Positions 47,110-57,164 are shown, counted from the first letter of the stretch. The stretch is 64,000 nt of DNA from Novosphingobium sp. FSW06-99 (GCF_001519065.1 NZ_KQ954255.1:68782-132781), one strand, 5' to 3'. Numbers and translations are program-made. The notes: generated by a model from the sequence alone, not told the origin.

Positions 47110-47417
47110 GCGATCACTTCGTACTCAACCTGATCAATGCAGGTTTGCGGTTTGATGTGGGAGTTTTGTGAATGCCAAGGCCCATCAATAACCGTGACCT
47201 GCGTGATCTCATCAATAGACATACAACGCCATTCTCCCCCGAGAGGCAGACCTTTTGAACTTTGGCCGCCGAACTGGAACATAAGAACTCTTTCGCGCCC
47301 ATGCTTGTAGCCGATAGTGTGCGGGCAGCACTCTCTGTGCCGCCCTTGGTAAAGACAATGGACCTGTTGCCCATTTCTCATTGCAGACAAAATAGTTCGG
47401 TAGTTTGTGCTTGGCAT
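47106..47417 (-). CDS. Conserved-looking hypothetical protein, possibly WYL-like
   Basis: 103 residues: NYRTILSAMRNGQQVHCLYQ, RECCPHTIGYKHGRERVLMF, then GGQSSKGLPLGGEWRCMSID and EITQVTVIDGPWH. The small beta-strand-rich layout (ligand-contact-like YxG/R pairs, then GGEWRCxxxDEI) recalls stand-alone WYL/Sm-like barrels, but this is a weak call. It carries four Cys. The gene is AT-rich and converges with the small gene at 46930. Confidence 0.6.
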   Translation of the reverse strand: MPSTNYRTILSAMRNGQQVHCLYQGRHRECCPHTIGYKHGRERVLMFQFGGQSSKGLPLGGEWRCMSIDEITQVTVIDGPWHSQNSHIKPQTCIDQVEYEVIA

Positions 47418-47518
47418 TTTTACCTCGGCTCGCGGTAATCGATGACGGCTACTTTGTTACCAATACGTTCCCGAGTCGAGTCCGACTGAAGCATCCTATC
47501 TACGGGAGCCATTCGCCC

Positions 47519-47587
47519 GGCCCCCGGTGGGATTCGAACCCACACGCTCGAGATTGGCATTCCCGAGGCTGATCCGTCAGCGGGGCC
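47519..47587 (-). pseudogene. Degenerate tRNA-like sequence, Gly(GCC) anticodon loop
   Basis: On the minus strand an acceptor GGCCCCG (with one mismatch) pairs across to CGGGGGC, the T-arm GTGGG-TTCGAAT-CCCAC is perfect, and an anticodon stem CGGGA/TCTCG holds the loop ATGCCAA (anticodon GCC). The D-arm is collapsed to a stem with a four-base loop and lacks the GG pair, and no CCA is encoded. So it looks like a decayed tRNA gene or the remains of an attachment site at the edge of the island. Confidence 0.55.
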
Positions 47588-47684
47588 ACACTTAGGGTGA
47601 ACGAAGGTAACTATAAACTGCCTGATTTCAAGGCGTGTTTGCAACGTATTTAACCGTCCCTAAAAACCCGCCACAAACACCAAA

Positions 47685-47708
47685 GGGGCCAGCCCGCAAG
47701 CCAGCCCC
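47685..47708 (-). terminator. Terminator of the ilv operon
   Basis: On the minus strand, 26 bases after the ilvC stop, GGGGCTGGC pairs with GCTGGCCCC (two G-U pairs, loop TTGCGG), followed by the T-rich TTTGGTGTTTGT. Confidence 0.65.
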
Positions 47709-47733
47709 CCGTTGTCGTGCCGGAAAAGGGCGA

Positions 47734-48795
<1,062 letters not shown>

Positions 48796-49314
48796 TCAGG
48801 CAGCCTGGTTGCCACGCACCATGCCGACGACGCCGGTGCGGCCGACTTCGACGAGGCCGAGTTCCTTCATCAGCGCGACGAACGTGTCGATCTTGTCGGG
48901 CGAACCGGTCAGTTCGAAGACAAAGCTCGACGTCGTGGTGTCGACCACCTTGGCGCGGAAGATGTCGGCCACGCGCAGCGCCTCGACACGGAAATTGCCG
49001 GTTCCGGCCACTTTGATCAGCGCCAGTTCGCGTTCGATGTAAGGGCCCAGCTCGGTCAGATCGACGACTTTGTGCACCGGCACCAGCCGTTCGAGCTGCG
49101 CGCGGATCTGGTCGATGATCGAGGGCGGGCCGTGGGTGACGATGGTGATCCGGCTGACTTCGTGGTTGTCGGTGATATCGGCCACGGTCAGGCTGTCGAT
49201 GTTATAGCCGCGCGCGGTGAACAGCCCGGCAATCTTGGCCAGAATCCCGGCTTCGTTGTCGACGGTGATGGTCAGGACGTGGCGTTCCTGCGCCTCGGCG
49301 GTCTCGGTGTTCAT
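48796..49314 (-). CDS. ilvN: Acetolactate synthase small (regulatory) subunit
   Basis: Regulatory subunit that confers valine feedback inhibition on IlvB. N-terminal ACT domain: HVLTITVDNEAGILAKIAGL and FTARGYNIDSLTVADI; C-terminal part with FVFELTGSPDKIDTFVALM. 172 residues from ATG 49314; the longer frame to 49395 overlaps ilvB and is rejected. 28 bases after ilvB. The length fits the ilvH-type small subunit. Confidence 0.96.
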   Translation of the reverse strand: MNTETAEAQERHVLTITVDNEAGILAKIAGLFTARGYNIDSLTVADITDNHEVSRITIVTHGPPSIIDQIRAQLERLVPVHKVVDLTELGPYIERELALIKVAGTGNFRVEALRVADIFRAKVVDTTTSSFVFELTGSPDKIDTFVALMKELGLVEVGRTGVVGMVRGNQAA

Positions 49315-49342
49315 GGTGTGCGTTCTTTCAGGCCCTGGCAGG

Positions 49343-51091
49343 TCAAACGAGCGCCTTGGCGGCGTCATCCATCGTTCCGGCAACTTCATCGCCATAGAGG
49401 ATCATGTCGGTATGCGCCGCGCCCGAGGGGATCATCGGGTAGCAATTGGCTTCCTTGACCACCAGGCAATCGACGAACACCGGGCCGGGGTGGTCGATCA
49501 TTGCCTGAATCCCGGCATCGAGGTCATCCATGCTGGTGATGCGGATGCCTTTCCACCCGTAGGCTTCGGCCAGTTTGACGAAATCGGGCAGGCTGTCGGA
49601 ATAGCTGTTGGAATAACGGCTTTCGTAAGTCAGTTCCTGCCACTGGCGGACCATGCCCATCCATTCGTTGTTCAGCACGAAGACTTTGACCGGCAGGCGG
49701 TATTGCGTGGCGGTGCCCAGTTCCTGGATGTTCATCTGGATCGAGGCATCGCCCGCGATATCGATCACCAGCGCATCGGGCAGCCCGGCCTGCGCGCCGA
49801 TCGCGGCGGGCAGGCCATAGCCCATCGTGCCCAGCCCGCCCGAGGTGAGCCATTTGTTGGGGCTGTCGAAATGGAAATATTGCGCCGCCCACATCTGGTG
49901 CTGGCCGACTTCGGTGCTGATCACCGGATCGCGATCGCGCGTGAGCGCATAGAGGCGCTCGATCGCCTTTTGCGGCATGATCTCGGCGCCGCGATCGGGA
50001 TAGGCCAGGCTGTTGCGCGCGCGCCAGCCGGCGATCTGTTCGTACCAGTTGGCAAGGTTGGCCTTGCCATGCCCGGCGGCCAGCCAGGTGGCGATCATCT
50101 GTTCGAGCACGATGGCGCAATCGCCGATGATCGGCAGATCGACGCGCACGGTCTTGTTGATCGAGGCGCGATCGATATCGACGTGGATCTTGCGCGAATA
50201 GGGCGCAAAGGCATCGAGCCGCCCGGTCACGCGATCATCGAAGCGCGCGCCCAGCGCGATGATCAGATCGGCCTTGTTCATCGCCATGTTGGCTTCATAC
50301 GTGCCATGCATGCCCAGCATACCCAGCCAGGCCGGATCGGCCGCCGGAAACGCGCCCAGGCCCATCAGCGTCGAGGTGACGGGCGCGCCGGTCAGCACCT
50401 GCAATTCGCGCAGCAGGCGGCTGGCCATCGGCCCGGCGTTGATGATGCCGCCGCCGGTGTAGAAGATCGGGCGTTCGGCCGCGGCGATCATCGCCACCGC
50501 TTCGGCGATGTCGGCGGCAGGCGCGCTGGTCTGCGGGGCATAGCGCGTGCGGCGTTGCGGCGCGCGGCCGGTCCAGTGCGCCAGACTGATCTGCACATCC
50601 TTGGGAATGTCGATCACCACCGGGCCGGGGCGGCCGGCCGTGGCGATATGGAACGCCTCGTCGACGATCGCTGCGAGTTCGGAGGCGTCTTTGACCAGAT
50701 AGTTGTGCTTGGTGCAGTGGCGGGTGATGCCGACGGTGTCTGCCTCCTGAAAGGCGTCGGTGCCGATCAGGCCGGTGGGAACCTGCCCGGTGATCACCAC
50801 CATCGGGATCGAATCCATGAACGCGTCGGCAATGCCGGTCACCGCGTTGGTGGCGCCGGGGCCAGAGGTGACCAGCACGACGCCCGGTTTGCCGGTGGCG
50901 CGGGCATAGCCCTCGGCGGCATGGGCGGCGCCTGCCTCATGACGGACCAGAATGTGGCGGATGCGGTTTTCGCCGAACAGCGCGTCGTAAATTGGCAGCA
51001 CTGCCCCGCCGGGATAGCCGAACACGAATTCGACTCCCTTGGCGACCAGACTTTCGACCAGGATCTCCGCGCCGCTGCGCTCGATGCTCAC
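49343..51091 (-). CDS. ilvB: Acetolactate synthase large subunit
   Basis: Thiamine diphosphate enzyme joining two pyruvates to acetolactate, the first common step to valine and leucine. Catalytic Glu in LVRHEAGAAHAAEGYARATG; FAD and core segments FGYPGGAVLPIYDAL and GMLGMHGTYEANMAM; TPP motif GDASIQMNIQELGT ending in VLNNEWMGMV. 582 residues. GTG start at 51091 with CGAGGA upstream. Preceded by a structured stretch that may regulate it. Confidence 0.97.
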   Translation of the reverse strand: MSIERSGAEILVESLVAKGVEFVFGYPGGAVLPIYDALFGENRIRHILVRHEAGAAHAAEGYARATGKPGVVLVTSGPGATNAVTGIADAFMDSIPMVVITGQVPTGLIGTDAFQEADTVGITRHCTKHNYLVKDASELAAIVDEAFHIATAGRPGPVVIDIPKDVQISLAHWTGRAPQRRTRYAPQTSAPAADIAEAVAMIAAAERPIFYTGGGIINAGPMASRLLRELQVLTGAPVTSTLMGLGAFPAADPAWLGMLGMHGTYEANMAMNKADLIIALGARFDDRVTGRLDAFAPYSRKIHVDIDRASINKTVRVDLPIIGDCAIVLEQMIATWLAAGHGKANLANWYEQIAGWRARNSLAYPDRGAEIMPQKAIERLYALTRDRDPVISTEVGQHQMWAAQYFHFDSPNKWLTSGGLGTMGYGLPAAIGAQAGLPDALVIDIAGDASIQMNIQELGTATQYRLPVKVFVLNNEWMGMVRQWQELTYESRYSNSYSDSLPDFVKLAEAYGWKGIRITSMDDLDAGIQAMIDHPGPVFVDCLVVKEANCYPMIPSGAAHTDMILYGDEVAGTMDDAAKALV

Positions 51092-51207
51092 AATTCACGT
51101 CCTCGACAAGGCGGAAAAAGGGGCCCGATAGACCCATCCGCCGATGAACAACAGCCTTAAACCGATGGTGGTGATCGCTCACACACCCGCATCAGGCGGA
51201 TTTATGG

Positions 51208-51311
51208 GCGATCAAAATAATGCGGCCCGGTACACTGCGAGGCGCACCGGGCCGTCTCTCCCACTTCGGGCACCGGCAAATCCCTTTGAAACAGAGACTC
51301 ACCGGCATGTG
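51208..51311 (-). ncRNA. Candidate structured RNA or ilvB leader between miaA and ilvB
   Basis: Downstream of a putative promoter the minus strand reads, in order: hairpin CTCAC-ATGCCG-GTGAG (51298-51313), a closing stem GTCTCT/AGAGAC (51293-51298 with 51254-51259), and a perfect 9-bp stem (51223-51231 with 51246-51254) followed by CATTATTTTGAT. That is about 100 bases ending in a terminator-like hairpin, 120 bases before ilvB. It may be a free small RNA or an attenuator. I recognise no known family. The last hairpin could also simply end the miaA transcript. Confidence 0.4.
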
Positions 51312-51316
51312 AGGGT

Positions 51317-51345
51317 CTGCTACTTGATACAATAATACGTGTCAA
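51317..51345 (-). promoter_or_regulatory. Putative promoter for the ilvB leader
   Basis: Minus-strand TTGACA (complement of 51340-51345), 17-base spacer, TAGCAG (complement of 51317-51322), just past the miaA stop. The -35 is perfect, the -10 weak. The segment is also a near-palindrome (CTTGACAC against GTATCAAG). Confidence 0.45.
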
Positions 51346-51349
51346 GCGG

Positions 51350-52291
51350 CTAAAATTGAAACAATGATGCTATGTTGGGATTTTCGATGAAATTTTCGTA
51401 CGCGATGCGTGGCCAGTCGGGCGGCATCTGGTGCCGCAGCCAGGTATATTGGCGCTTGGCATAGTTGCGCGTGGCCTGCTGGCCGGTGGCGATCGCGGTC
51501 GGCGTGTCGATGGCGCCGGACAGGAATTCGGTCACTTCGCGCACCCCGATCGCGCGCATCACCGGCAGATCGGGGTCGAGTCGCCGTGCCAGCAAGGCGC
51601 GCACTTCATCGATCGCGCCCGCCTGCCACATCATGGCAAAGCGCCGGTCGCAGCGCTCGTAGAGCCAGGCGCGATCGGGCATCAGCACACAGGCCGACAC
51701 CGCCACGGCATCGCCGATGCCGCCCTCGCGCGCATCCTGCCACGCCGCCAGCGGGCGCCCGGTTGACCGCACGACTTCGAGCGCGCGGGCGATGCGTGCC
51801 ATGTCGGCAGGGGCCAGACGGGCCGCACGTTCCGGGTCTTCGCGGGTCAGCGCATCCCATGCCTGGTCCACCGGCATGGCGCGCACGGCGGCGCGCACCT
51901 CGGGGTCGATCGCGGGAATGGGCGCGATCCCGTCGAGCAGGGTGCGGATATAAAGCCCGGTGCCGCCGACCAGGATCGGCAGCGCGCCTGCGGCATGCGC
52001 GGCGTCGATCTCGGCGCGCGCGGCACAGGCCCAGTCGGCGGCGGAACAGGCCCGCGCCCCGTCCCACGCACCAAACAGCCGATGCGGCACCCCGGCCATC
52101 GCGGCGGCGTCGGGCCGCGCGCTCAATATGGCCAGATCGGCATAGACTTGCGCGCTGTCGGCGTTGATCACGACGGCCTGCCCGACATGGTGGGCCAGCC
52201 GCACCGCAAGATCGCTCTTGCCGCTGGCGGTCGGCCCTGCAATGAGCGCGAGCCTTGGCTTGTGTGTGTTCGAGGAGTTTTCGGTGTTCAT
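51350..52291 (-). CDS. miaA: tRNA dimethylallyltransferase
   Basis: Adds a dimethylallyl group to A37 of tRNAs reading UNN codons. P-loop [18 protein letters not shown], then [12 protein letters not shown], the [18 protein letters not shown] substrate loop, and the C-terminal [17 protein letters not shown]. 313 residues from ATG 52291. The open frame runs on to 52438 through Ser-rich sequence antisense to serB, which is not MiaA-like. The start codon overlaps that of divergent serB. Confidence 0.96.
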   Translation of the reverse strand: MNTENSSNTHKPRLALIAGPTASGKSDLAVRLAHHVGQAVVINADSAQVYADLAILSARPDAAAMAGVPHRLFGAWDGARACSAADWACAARAEIDAAHAAGALPILVGGTGLYIRTLLDGIAPIPAIDPEVRAAVRAMPVDQAWDALTREDPERAARLAPADMARIARALEVVRSTGRPLAAWQDAREGGIGDAVAVSACVLMPDRAWLYERCDRRFAMMWQAGAIDEVRALLARRLDPDLPVMRAIGVREVTEFLSGAIDTPTAIATGQQATRNYAKRQYTWLRHQMPPDWPRIAYENFIENPNIASLFQF

Positions 52292-53168
52292 TGCCCGCCT
52301 GATAGCAGACCCGGAGACGCTTGGAGACCGGCTTGCCGTCGCCATGGAGGAAATCGAGGAGAGCGGCGCCGAAGTGCTGGGCGCGGGCATGCTCGATTCG
52401 AACCCCGACGTGCTCGAACTGGAAATCGTCGATGGCAACGCCGCCCTGGTGCGCGGCGTACTCGACCGTCATTTTCCCGATGCCGACCTGCTGCTGGCCG
52501 AAGGCGCGATCACGCTGCCGCAGGTGTTTGTGTCGGACATGGATTCGACCATGATCGGGCAGGAATGCATCGACGAACTGGCCGATTTCGCAGGGTTGAA
52601 GGCGCAGATCGCGGCGATCACCGAACGCGCGATGCACGGCGAACTCGATTTTGCCGCCGCGCTGCATGAACGCGTGGCGTTGCTGGCCGGGCTGCCGGAA
52701 AGCGCGATTGCCGATTGCCTCGATCAGCGGATCCGGCCGATGGATGGCGCGGTCACGCTGGTGCGCACGCTCAAGGCGCATGGCACGCGCACCGTGCTGG
52801 TGACCGGCGGGTTTCACCAGTTTGCCGACACGGTGGCCAGTGCACTGGGTTTTGACCGGGTGGTCGGCAACCGCCTGGGCGTCGAGGGTGGCGTGCTGAC
52901 CGGTGCGGTGATCGGCCCGATCGTCGACAGCGCGGTCAAGCGCGCGGTGCTGGAAGACGAAGCCGCACGGCTGGGTGAGGGCGTGGTCAGCCTGGCCACC
53001 GGCGATGGCGCCAACGACATTGCGATGATTCGTGCCGCGACTCATGGGATTGCCTTTCGCGCCAAGCCAAAGGCGCGCGAAGCCGCCGATGGCCGCATCG
53101 ATCGCGGGGATTTGACTGCCATTCTGGACCTTTACGGCATCGCGCGCGAAGCCTGGGTCATGGATTGA
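52284..53168 (+). CDS. serB: Phosphoserine phosphatase
   Basis: Last step of serine synthesis. An N-terminal ACT-like region (~75 residues) is followed by a HAD phosphatase: nucleophile motif [17 protein letters not shown], motif [14 protein letters not shown], and motif [18 protein letters not shown]. 294 residues from GTG 52284, preceded by CGAGGAG at a good distance. The GTG and the miaA ATG on the other strand overlap within 8 bases, so the two genes share their start region. Confidence 0.95.
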   Translation: MFIARLIADPETLGDRLAVAMEEIEESGAEVLGAGMLDSNPDVLELEIVDGNAALVRGVLDRHFPDADLLLAEGAITLPQVFVSDMDSTMIGQECIDELADFAGLKAQIAAITERAMHGELDFAAALHERVALLAGLPESAIADCLDQRIRPMDGAVTLVRTLKAHGTRTVLVTGGFHQFADTVASALGFDRVVGNRLGVEGGVLTGAVIGPIVDSAVKRAVLEDEAARLGEGVVSLATGDGANDIAMIRAATHGIAFRAKPKAREAADGRIDRGDLTAILDLYGIAREAWVMD

Positions 53169-53176
53169 CGAGATAT

Positions 53177-53190
53177 TTACACTGGTGTTA
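53177..53190. promoter_or_regulatory. Near-palindromic site upstream of coq4
   Basis: TTACACTGGTGTTA (5 of 6 arm bases symmetric) lies 35 bases before the coq4 start. It resembles TetR-type operators of lipid and quinone genes; no TetR gene is nearby. Confidence 0.3.
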
Positions 53191-53224
53191 GTATGTCTTG
53201 GCAGACAAGAGGATAACACCGACA

Positions 53225-54055
53225 ATGAACGCGATCCCGTTTTCGGTAACTGCCGACCTGCCGATCTATGACGAGCGGCGCCCGGTGCTGCGCACGCGCC
53301 CGTTGAAGGCGTGGCGCCATTTTCGCGAACTGCTCAAGGACAAAGAGCGGACCGATGAAGTGTTCCGCATTTTCGAGGCGCTGCCGTGGCGCGGGTTTCC
53401 CGCCGCCGGGGTGAAATTCCTGTCGAGCGAGCGCGGGCAGGCCTTGCGCGCGCGGGAGCCCTATCTGCCGCCGATCCTCGATGATCACGCCGCGCTGCGC
53501 CGCACGCCTGTGGGTTCACTGGCGCATGCCTATTGCGATTTCATGGAGCGCGAGGGGTTGAGCGCGCAAGGACTGGTCGACGAATTCGAGAAATTCGCGG
53601 TCGGCAAGCCGCGTTTCCAGGACCAGTTCGCGTGGTATTTGCACCGGGGCCGCGATGTGCATGATCTGTTGCACGTACTGACCGGCTATGGCCGCGACGG
53701 ATTGGGCGAAGCCTGCGTGCTGGCCTTTACTTACAGCCAGCAGCCAAGCCCGGCGCATCTGTTCATCGGCTATATGGCCGGGCTGAACATGAAAAAGACC
53801 GTCAAGAGCGAGGCGCCGGTGCTGCACGCGATTCGCGAAGGACAGAAACTGGGCAAGGCCTGTCCGCGCCTGATCGAAACTTCGATCACCGACTTGCTGC
53901 CGCTGCCGATCGATGAAGTGCGCCGCCGCCTGAACATTACCCCGGCGCGCCATTACCACCGCGCACACCAGGTCTGGCGCTCGATCGGCGTCGACCCCTA
54001 CGACATGCTGGGCCGGAACACCGCCACCCCGCAGGACGTGCCACAAGCTGCGTAA
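53225..54055 (+). CDS. Coq4-family ubiquinone biosynthesis protein
   Basis: 276 residues. The zinc-binding Coq4 signature is present as HDLLHVLTGYGRDGLGE, with His, Asp, His and the distal Glu. Other family segments are SLAHAYCDFMEREGLSAQGL and FIGYMAGLNMKKTVKSEAP. In eukaryotes Coq4 organises the ubiquinone synthesis complex and has been linked to C1 hydroxylation/decarboxylation of the ring; bacterial Coq4 is found in alphaproteobacteria. ATG 53225 chosen; TTG 53198 is a possible longer start. Converges with purL. Confidence 0.88.
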   Translation: MNAIPFSVTADLPIYDERRPVLRTRPLKAWRHFRELLKDKERTDEVFRIFEALPWRGFPAAGVKFLSSERGQALRAREPYLPPILDDHAALRRTPVGSLAHAYCDFMEREGLSAQGLVDEFEKFAVGKPRFQDQFAWYLHRGRDVHDLLHVLTGYGRDGLGEACVLAFTYSQQPSPAHLFIGYMAGLNMKKTVKSEAPVLHAIREGQKLGKACPRLIETSITDLLPLPIDEVRRRLNITPARHYHRAHQVWRSIGVDPYDMLGRNTATPQDVPQAA

Positions 54056-54176
54056 ACCCTTGCCCCTGAAGGGGGAGGGCTGGGTGGGGGTGTGTGCCGC
54101 CTGATCGATGCGCGGATCGCGGGCCTTGCGACACCCCTCCCCAACCCCTCCCCTGAGGGGAGGGGCGAATCAACCA
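54056..54176. repeat. G/C-rich inverted repeat between coq4 and purL
   Basis: The whole gap between convergent genes is a long imperfect inverted repeat: a CCCCTGAAGGGG-type arm continuing as G-runs (54061-54096) mirrors 54129-54165, and the right arm itself folds as a perfect 9-bp stem CCCCTCCCC-TGA-GGGGAGGGG (54145-54165). It likely ends transcription from both sides and looks like a dispersed intergenic repeat. Confidence 0.6.
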
Positions 54177-56369
54177 TCAGCCTTCCATCCAGTCGCGGAA
54201 GAACGCAGTGTTGCGCGCTCTCAGTGCGGTGATGGTCACGGCAAAGCCGGTGCCCGTTATCGCATCGCCGCCCGTGGTGCCGATCCGCCGCGCGGTCACG
54301 CCCGGTGCCGACAGATCGGCATCGGCGGGCGCGGTGACCACATAGCGGCTCTGGTCTTCGCCGAACGCGGTGGCGGCATCGAGGATACCATCGACGGTGC
54401 AGCCGATGCCGCTGGCCATCGCCATTTCCGCCAGCGCGACCAGCAGGCCGCCGTCAGCCACGTCGTGCACTGCGCTGACCCGGCCATCGGCGATCAGTTC
54501 GCGCACCAATTCGCCGTTACGGCGCTCTTCGTCCAGATCGACCGGCGGCGGGGCGCCCGCTTCGGCGCCGTGGATTTCGCGCAGATAGAGCGACTGGCCC
54601 AGATGCCCGCCTTGCGCGGGTCCGCCGATCAGCCAGATCGCCTCGCCGGGCGCCTTGAAGCGGATGGTGGCCATCGTCGCATGGTCGAGCATCAGCCCGA
54701 CCCCGCCGATCGCCGGGGTGGGCAGGATCGCGCTGCCGCCGCCGGTCGCCTTCGATTCGTTGTAGAGCGACACGTTGCCCGACACGATCGGATAATCGAG
54801 CGCGCGGCAGGCATCGCCCATGCCGTTCAGCGCCTCGACGATCTGCGCCATGATTTCGGGGCGCTGCGGGTTGGCAAAGTTCAGGCAGTTGGTAATCGCC
54901 AGCGGGGTTGCGCCCACCGCGCAGATGTTGCGCCAGGTTTCGGCAACCGCCTGCTTGCCGCCCTCATAGGGATCGGCATAGCAATAGCGCGGGGTGCAAT
55001 CGGTCGACATCGCCAGCGCCTTGTCGCTGCCGTGCACGCGCACCACGGCGGCATCACCGCCCGATTTCTGCAAGGTGTCGGCGCCGACCTGGCTGTCATA
55101 CTGTTCCCAGATCCAGGCGCGGCTGGCCAGATCGGGGCAGCCGATCAGCGTCAGCAGGTCTGCGCCCAGATCGGTGCTTGCGGGCAGGGTGCCCAGCGCG
55201 GGCACCGCCGCCCAGGCCTTGTAGTCGGTCAGCGACAAGTGCTGGCGGTCATAGAGCGGTGCCTCGTCGGCCAGCGGATCGAGCGGAATGTCGCAGACGA
55301 CTTCGCCGTTCCATTCCAGCACCATGTGGCCGGTGTCGGTCACTTCGCCGATCACCGCGAAATCGAGTTCCCATTTGCGGAAAATCGCCTCCGCCATTGG
55401 CTCCTTGCCCGGCTTCAGCACCATGAGCATGCGCTCCTGGCTTTCCGACAGCATCATTTCATAGGGCGTCATGCCCTCTTCGCGGCAGGGCACTTTGTTC
55501 ATGTCGAGCCGGATGCCCGCGCCGCCCTTGCTGGCCATTTCGACCGAGCTGCTGGTCAGCCCCGCCGCACCCATGTCCTGGATCGCGACGATCGCATCGG
55601 TCGCCATCAGTTCCAGACAGGCCTCGATCAGCAGCTTTTCGGTGAACGGATCGCCCACTTGCACGGTTGGGCGCTTTTCGTCGCTCTTGTCGTCGAAATC
55701 GGCGCTGGCCATTGTCGCGCCGTGGATACCGTCGCGCCCGGTCTTCGACCCGACATAGACGATCGAATTGCCAAGGCCCGTCGCCGCCGAATAGAAGATC
55801 TTGTCGGTATCGGCGACGCCCACGGTCATCGCGTTGACCAGGATGTTGCCGTCATAGGCGCGGTGGAAATTGGTTTCGCCGCCCACCGTCGGCACGCCGA
55901 CGCAATTGCCATAGCCGCCGATACCCGCGACCACGCCTTGCACCAGATGCTTCATCTTGGGATGGTCGGGGCGGCCAAAGCGCAGCGCGTTGAGATTGGC
56001 CACCGGGCGCGCGCCCATCGTGAACACATCGCGCAAGATGCCGCCGACCCCGGTTGCCGCGCCCTGATAGGGCTCGATATAGCTGGGGTGGTTGTGGCTC
56101 TCCATCTTGAAGATCGCCGCCTGGCCATCGCCGATGTCGATCACCCCGGCATTCTCGCCCGGTCCGCAGATCACCCAGGGGGCCTGTGTCGGCAATTTCT
56201 TCAGATGCAACCGGCTCGATTTGTACGAACAATGTTCGGACCACATCACCGAAAAGATGCCCAGCTCGACCACATTGGGCTCTCGCCCCAGCGCGTGGAG
56301 CACGCGGGCATATTCGTCTTCGGTAAACCCGTGGGCGGCGACGGTTTCGGGGGTGATCTGTGCAGACAT
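54177..56369 (-). CDS. purL: Phosphoribosylformylglycinamidine synthase, PurL subunit
   Basis: ATP-dependent amidation of FGAR to FGAM in purine synthesis. 730 residues, the small PurL form that works with separate PurS and PurQ, neither of which is in the window. Motifs: [15 protein letters not shown] at the N-terminus, [32 protein letters not shown], and the second half [20 protein letters not shown] and [19 protein letters not shown]. Start ATG 56369. Confidence 0.98.
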   Translation of the reverse strand: MSAQITPETVAAHGFTEDEYARVLHALGREPNVVELGIFSVMWSEHCSYKSSRLHLKKLPTQAPWVICGPGENAGVIDIGDGQAAIFKMESHNHPSYIEPYQGAATGVGGILRDVFTMGARPVANLNALRFGRPDHPKMKHLVQGVVAGIGGYGNCVGVPTVGGETNFHRAYDGNILVNAMTVGVADTDKIFYSAATGLGNSIVYVGSKTGRDGIHGATMASADFDDKSDEKRPTVQVGDPFTEKLLIEACLELMATDAIVAIQDMGAAGLTSSSVEMASKGGAGIRLDMNKVPCREEGMTPYEMMLSESQERMLMVLKPGKEPMAEAIFRKWELDFAVIGEVTDTGHMVLEWNGEVVCDIPLDPLADEAPLYDRQHLSLTDYKAWAAVPALGTLPASTDLGADLLTLIGCPDLASRAWIWEQYDSQVGADTLQKSGGDAAVVRVHGSDKALAMSTDCTPRYCYADPYEGGKQAVAETWRNICAVGATPLAITNCLNFANPQRPEIMAQIVEALNGMGDACRALDYPIVSGNVSLYNESKATGGGSAILPTPAIGGVGLMLDHATMATIRFKAPGEAIWLIGGPAQGGHLGQSLYLREIHGAEAGAPPPVDLDEERRNGELVRELIADGRVSAVHDVADGGLLVALAEMAMASGIGCTVDGILDAATAFGEDQSRYVVTAPADADLSAPGVTARRIGTTGGDAITGTGFAVTITALRARNTAFFRDWMEG

Positions 56370-56430
56370 GCGCGGCCTCTAGAACATCGGGCGCCAAAGT
56401 TGCACCCGGTTTTTTCACGATGTCAGCCGA

Positions 56431-56835
56431 TCACGCGCCCCCGATCACCTTGCGCGTGACCGCCGTTGCCACCACCGCCGCAACCGCCGTGGCAAAGCTG
56501 CCCCAGGCAATGTCGATCGCCGACAGCCATGCGGGCCAGCGCGCCAGTGTGGCCTGATTGGTCAGGTCATAGGTCGCATAGCACAGGCCGCCCAGCAATG
56601 CCGCATTGAGCGCCGCCGTGCCGACCCCGTCGGCAAGGCCGGGGCGGATCGCAAACCACGTGATTCCGGCCAGATAGACCAGATAGAACAGCACCGCCGG
56701 ACCGCCCCGGAAATCGGCCGCCAGCAGATCGCCCAGCACCGGGCGATAGATGCGCGATCCCGCAAATGTCAGCCAGCAGGCATCGAGCGCCCCGAATGCC
56801 AGTGCCGCCACCGTGTAACCGATCAGCCATTTCAT
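56431..56835 (-). CDS. DUF2177 family membrane protein
   Basis: 134-residue protein with four transmembrane helices. Features of DUF2177: the N-terminal LDACWLTFAGSRIYRPVLGD and the mid-protein GGLCYATYDLTNQATLARWP. Function unknown. ATG 56835 (GTG two codons earlier possible). Divergent from xseB and upstream of purL on the same strand. Confidence 0.85.
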   Translation of the reverse strand: MKWLIGYTVAALAFGALDACWLTFAGSRIYRPVLGDLLAADFRGGPAVLFYLVYLAGITWFAIRPGLADGVGTAALNAALLGGLCYATYDLTNQATLARWPAWLSAIDIAWGSFATAVAAVVATAVTRKVIGGA

Positions 56836-56913
56836 CGTCACATCTCCGATCGCCGTGCAATTATGCCGGGTCGGGCTTGACCGTGCCCGAACGGCGCGTC
56901 AATTGTCCCCTTG

Positions 56914-57159
56914 ATGACAAGCCAGATCGAAATAACCGCGCTCTCGTTCGAAGAAGCGCTAAAAGCCCTTGAGGATGTCGTGCGGCGGCTCGAAAGCGGC
57001 GAGGCGCCGCTCGACGAATCGATCGTGCTCTATGCGCGCGGCGATGCGTTGCGCGCGCATTGTCAGGCCCGGCTCGATGCCGCGCAGGCGCGTATCGAGG
57101 CGGTGGTCGCCGATCGCGATGGCGCACTTGCCACGCGCCCGTTTGACGAAACGGTTTGA
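56914..57159 (+). CDS. xseB: Exodeoxyribonuclease VII small subunit
   Basis: 81 residues; multiple copies coat the XseA nuclease. The family pattern is SFEEALKALEDVVRRLESGE followed by PLDESIVLYARGDALRAHCQ. ATG 56914 follows a TTG that is also in frame. Its stop overlaps a possible TTG start of ispA (TTGA), so the two are probably coupled, as in many bacteria. Confidence 0.93.
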   Translation: MTSQIEITALSFEEALKALEDVVRRLESGEAPLDESIVLYARGDALRAHCQARLDAAQARIEAVVADRDGALATRPFDETV

Positions 57160-57164
57160 ACACG

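Noticed and set aside
49217..51160. Plus-strand open frame of 647 codons antisense to ilvN/ilvB
   Set aside because: Shadow of ilvB and ilvN, both complete; no protein features.
51144..51335. Plus-strand 63-codon frame between ilvB and miaA
   Set aside because: It reads antisense through the structured leader and the terminator-like hairpin; its peptide has no recognisable feature and no ribosome binding site.
54108..56459. Plus-strand open frame of 783 codons antisense to purL
   Set aside because: The translation is His/Arg/Gly-rich without recognisable domains, and purL on the other strand is complete with all motifs. Long antisense frames are expected in high-GC coding DNA.
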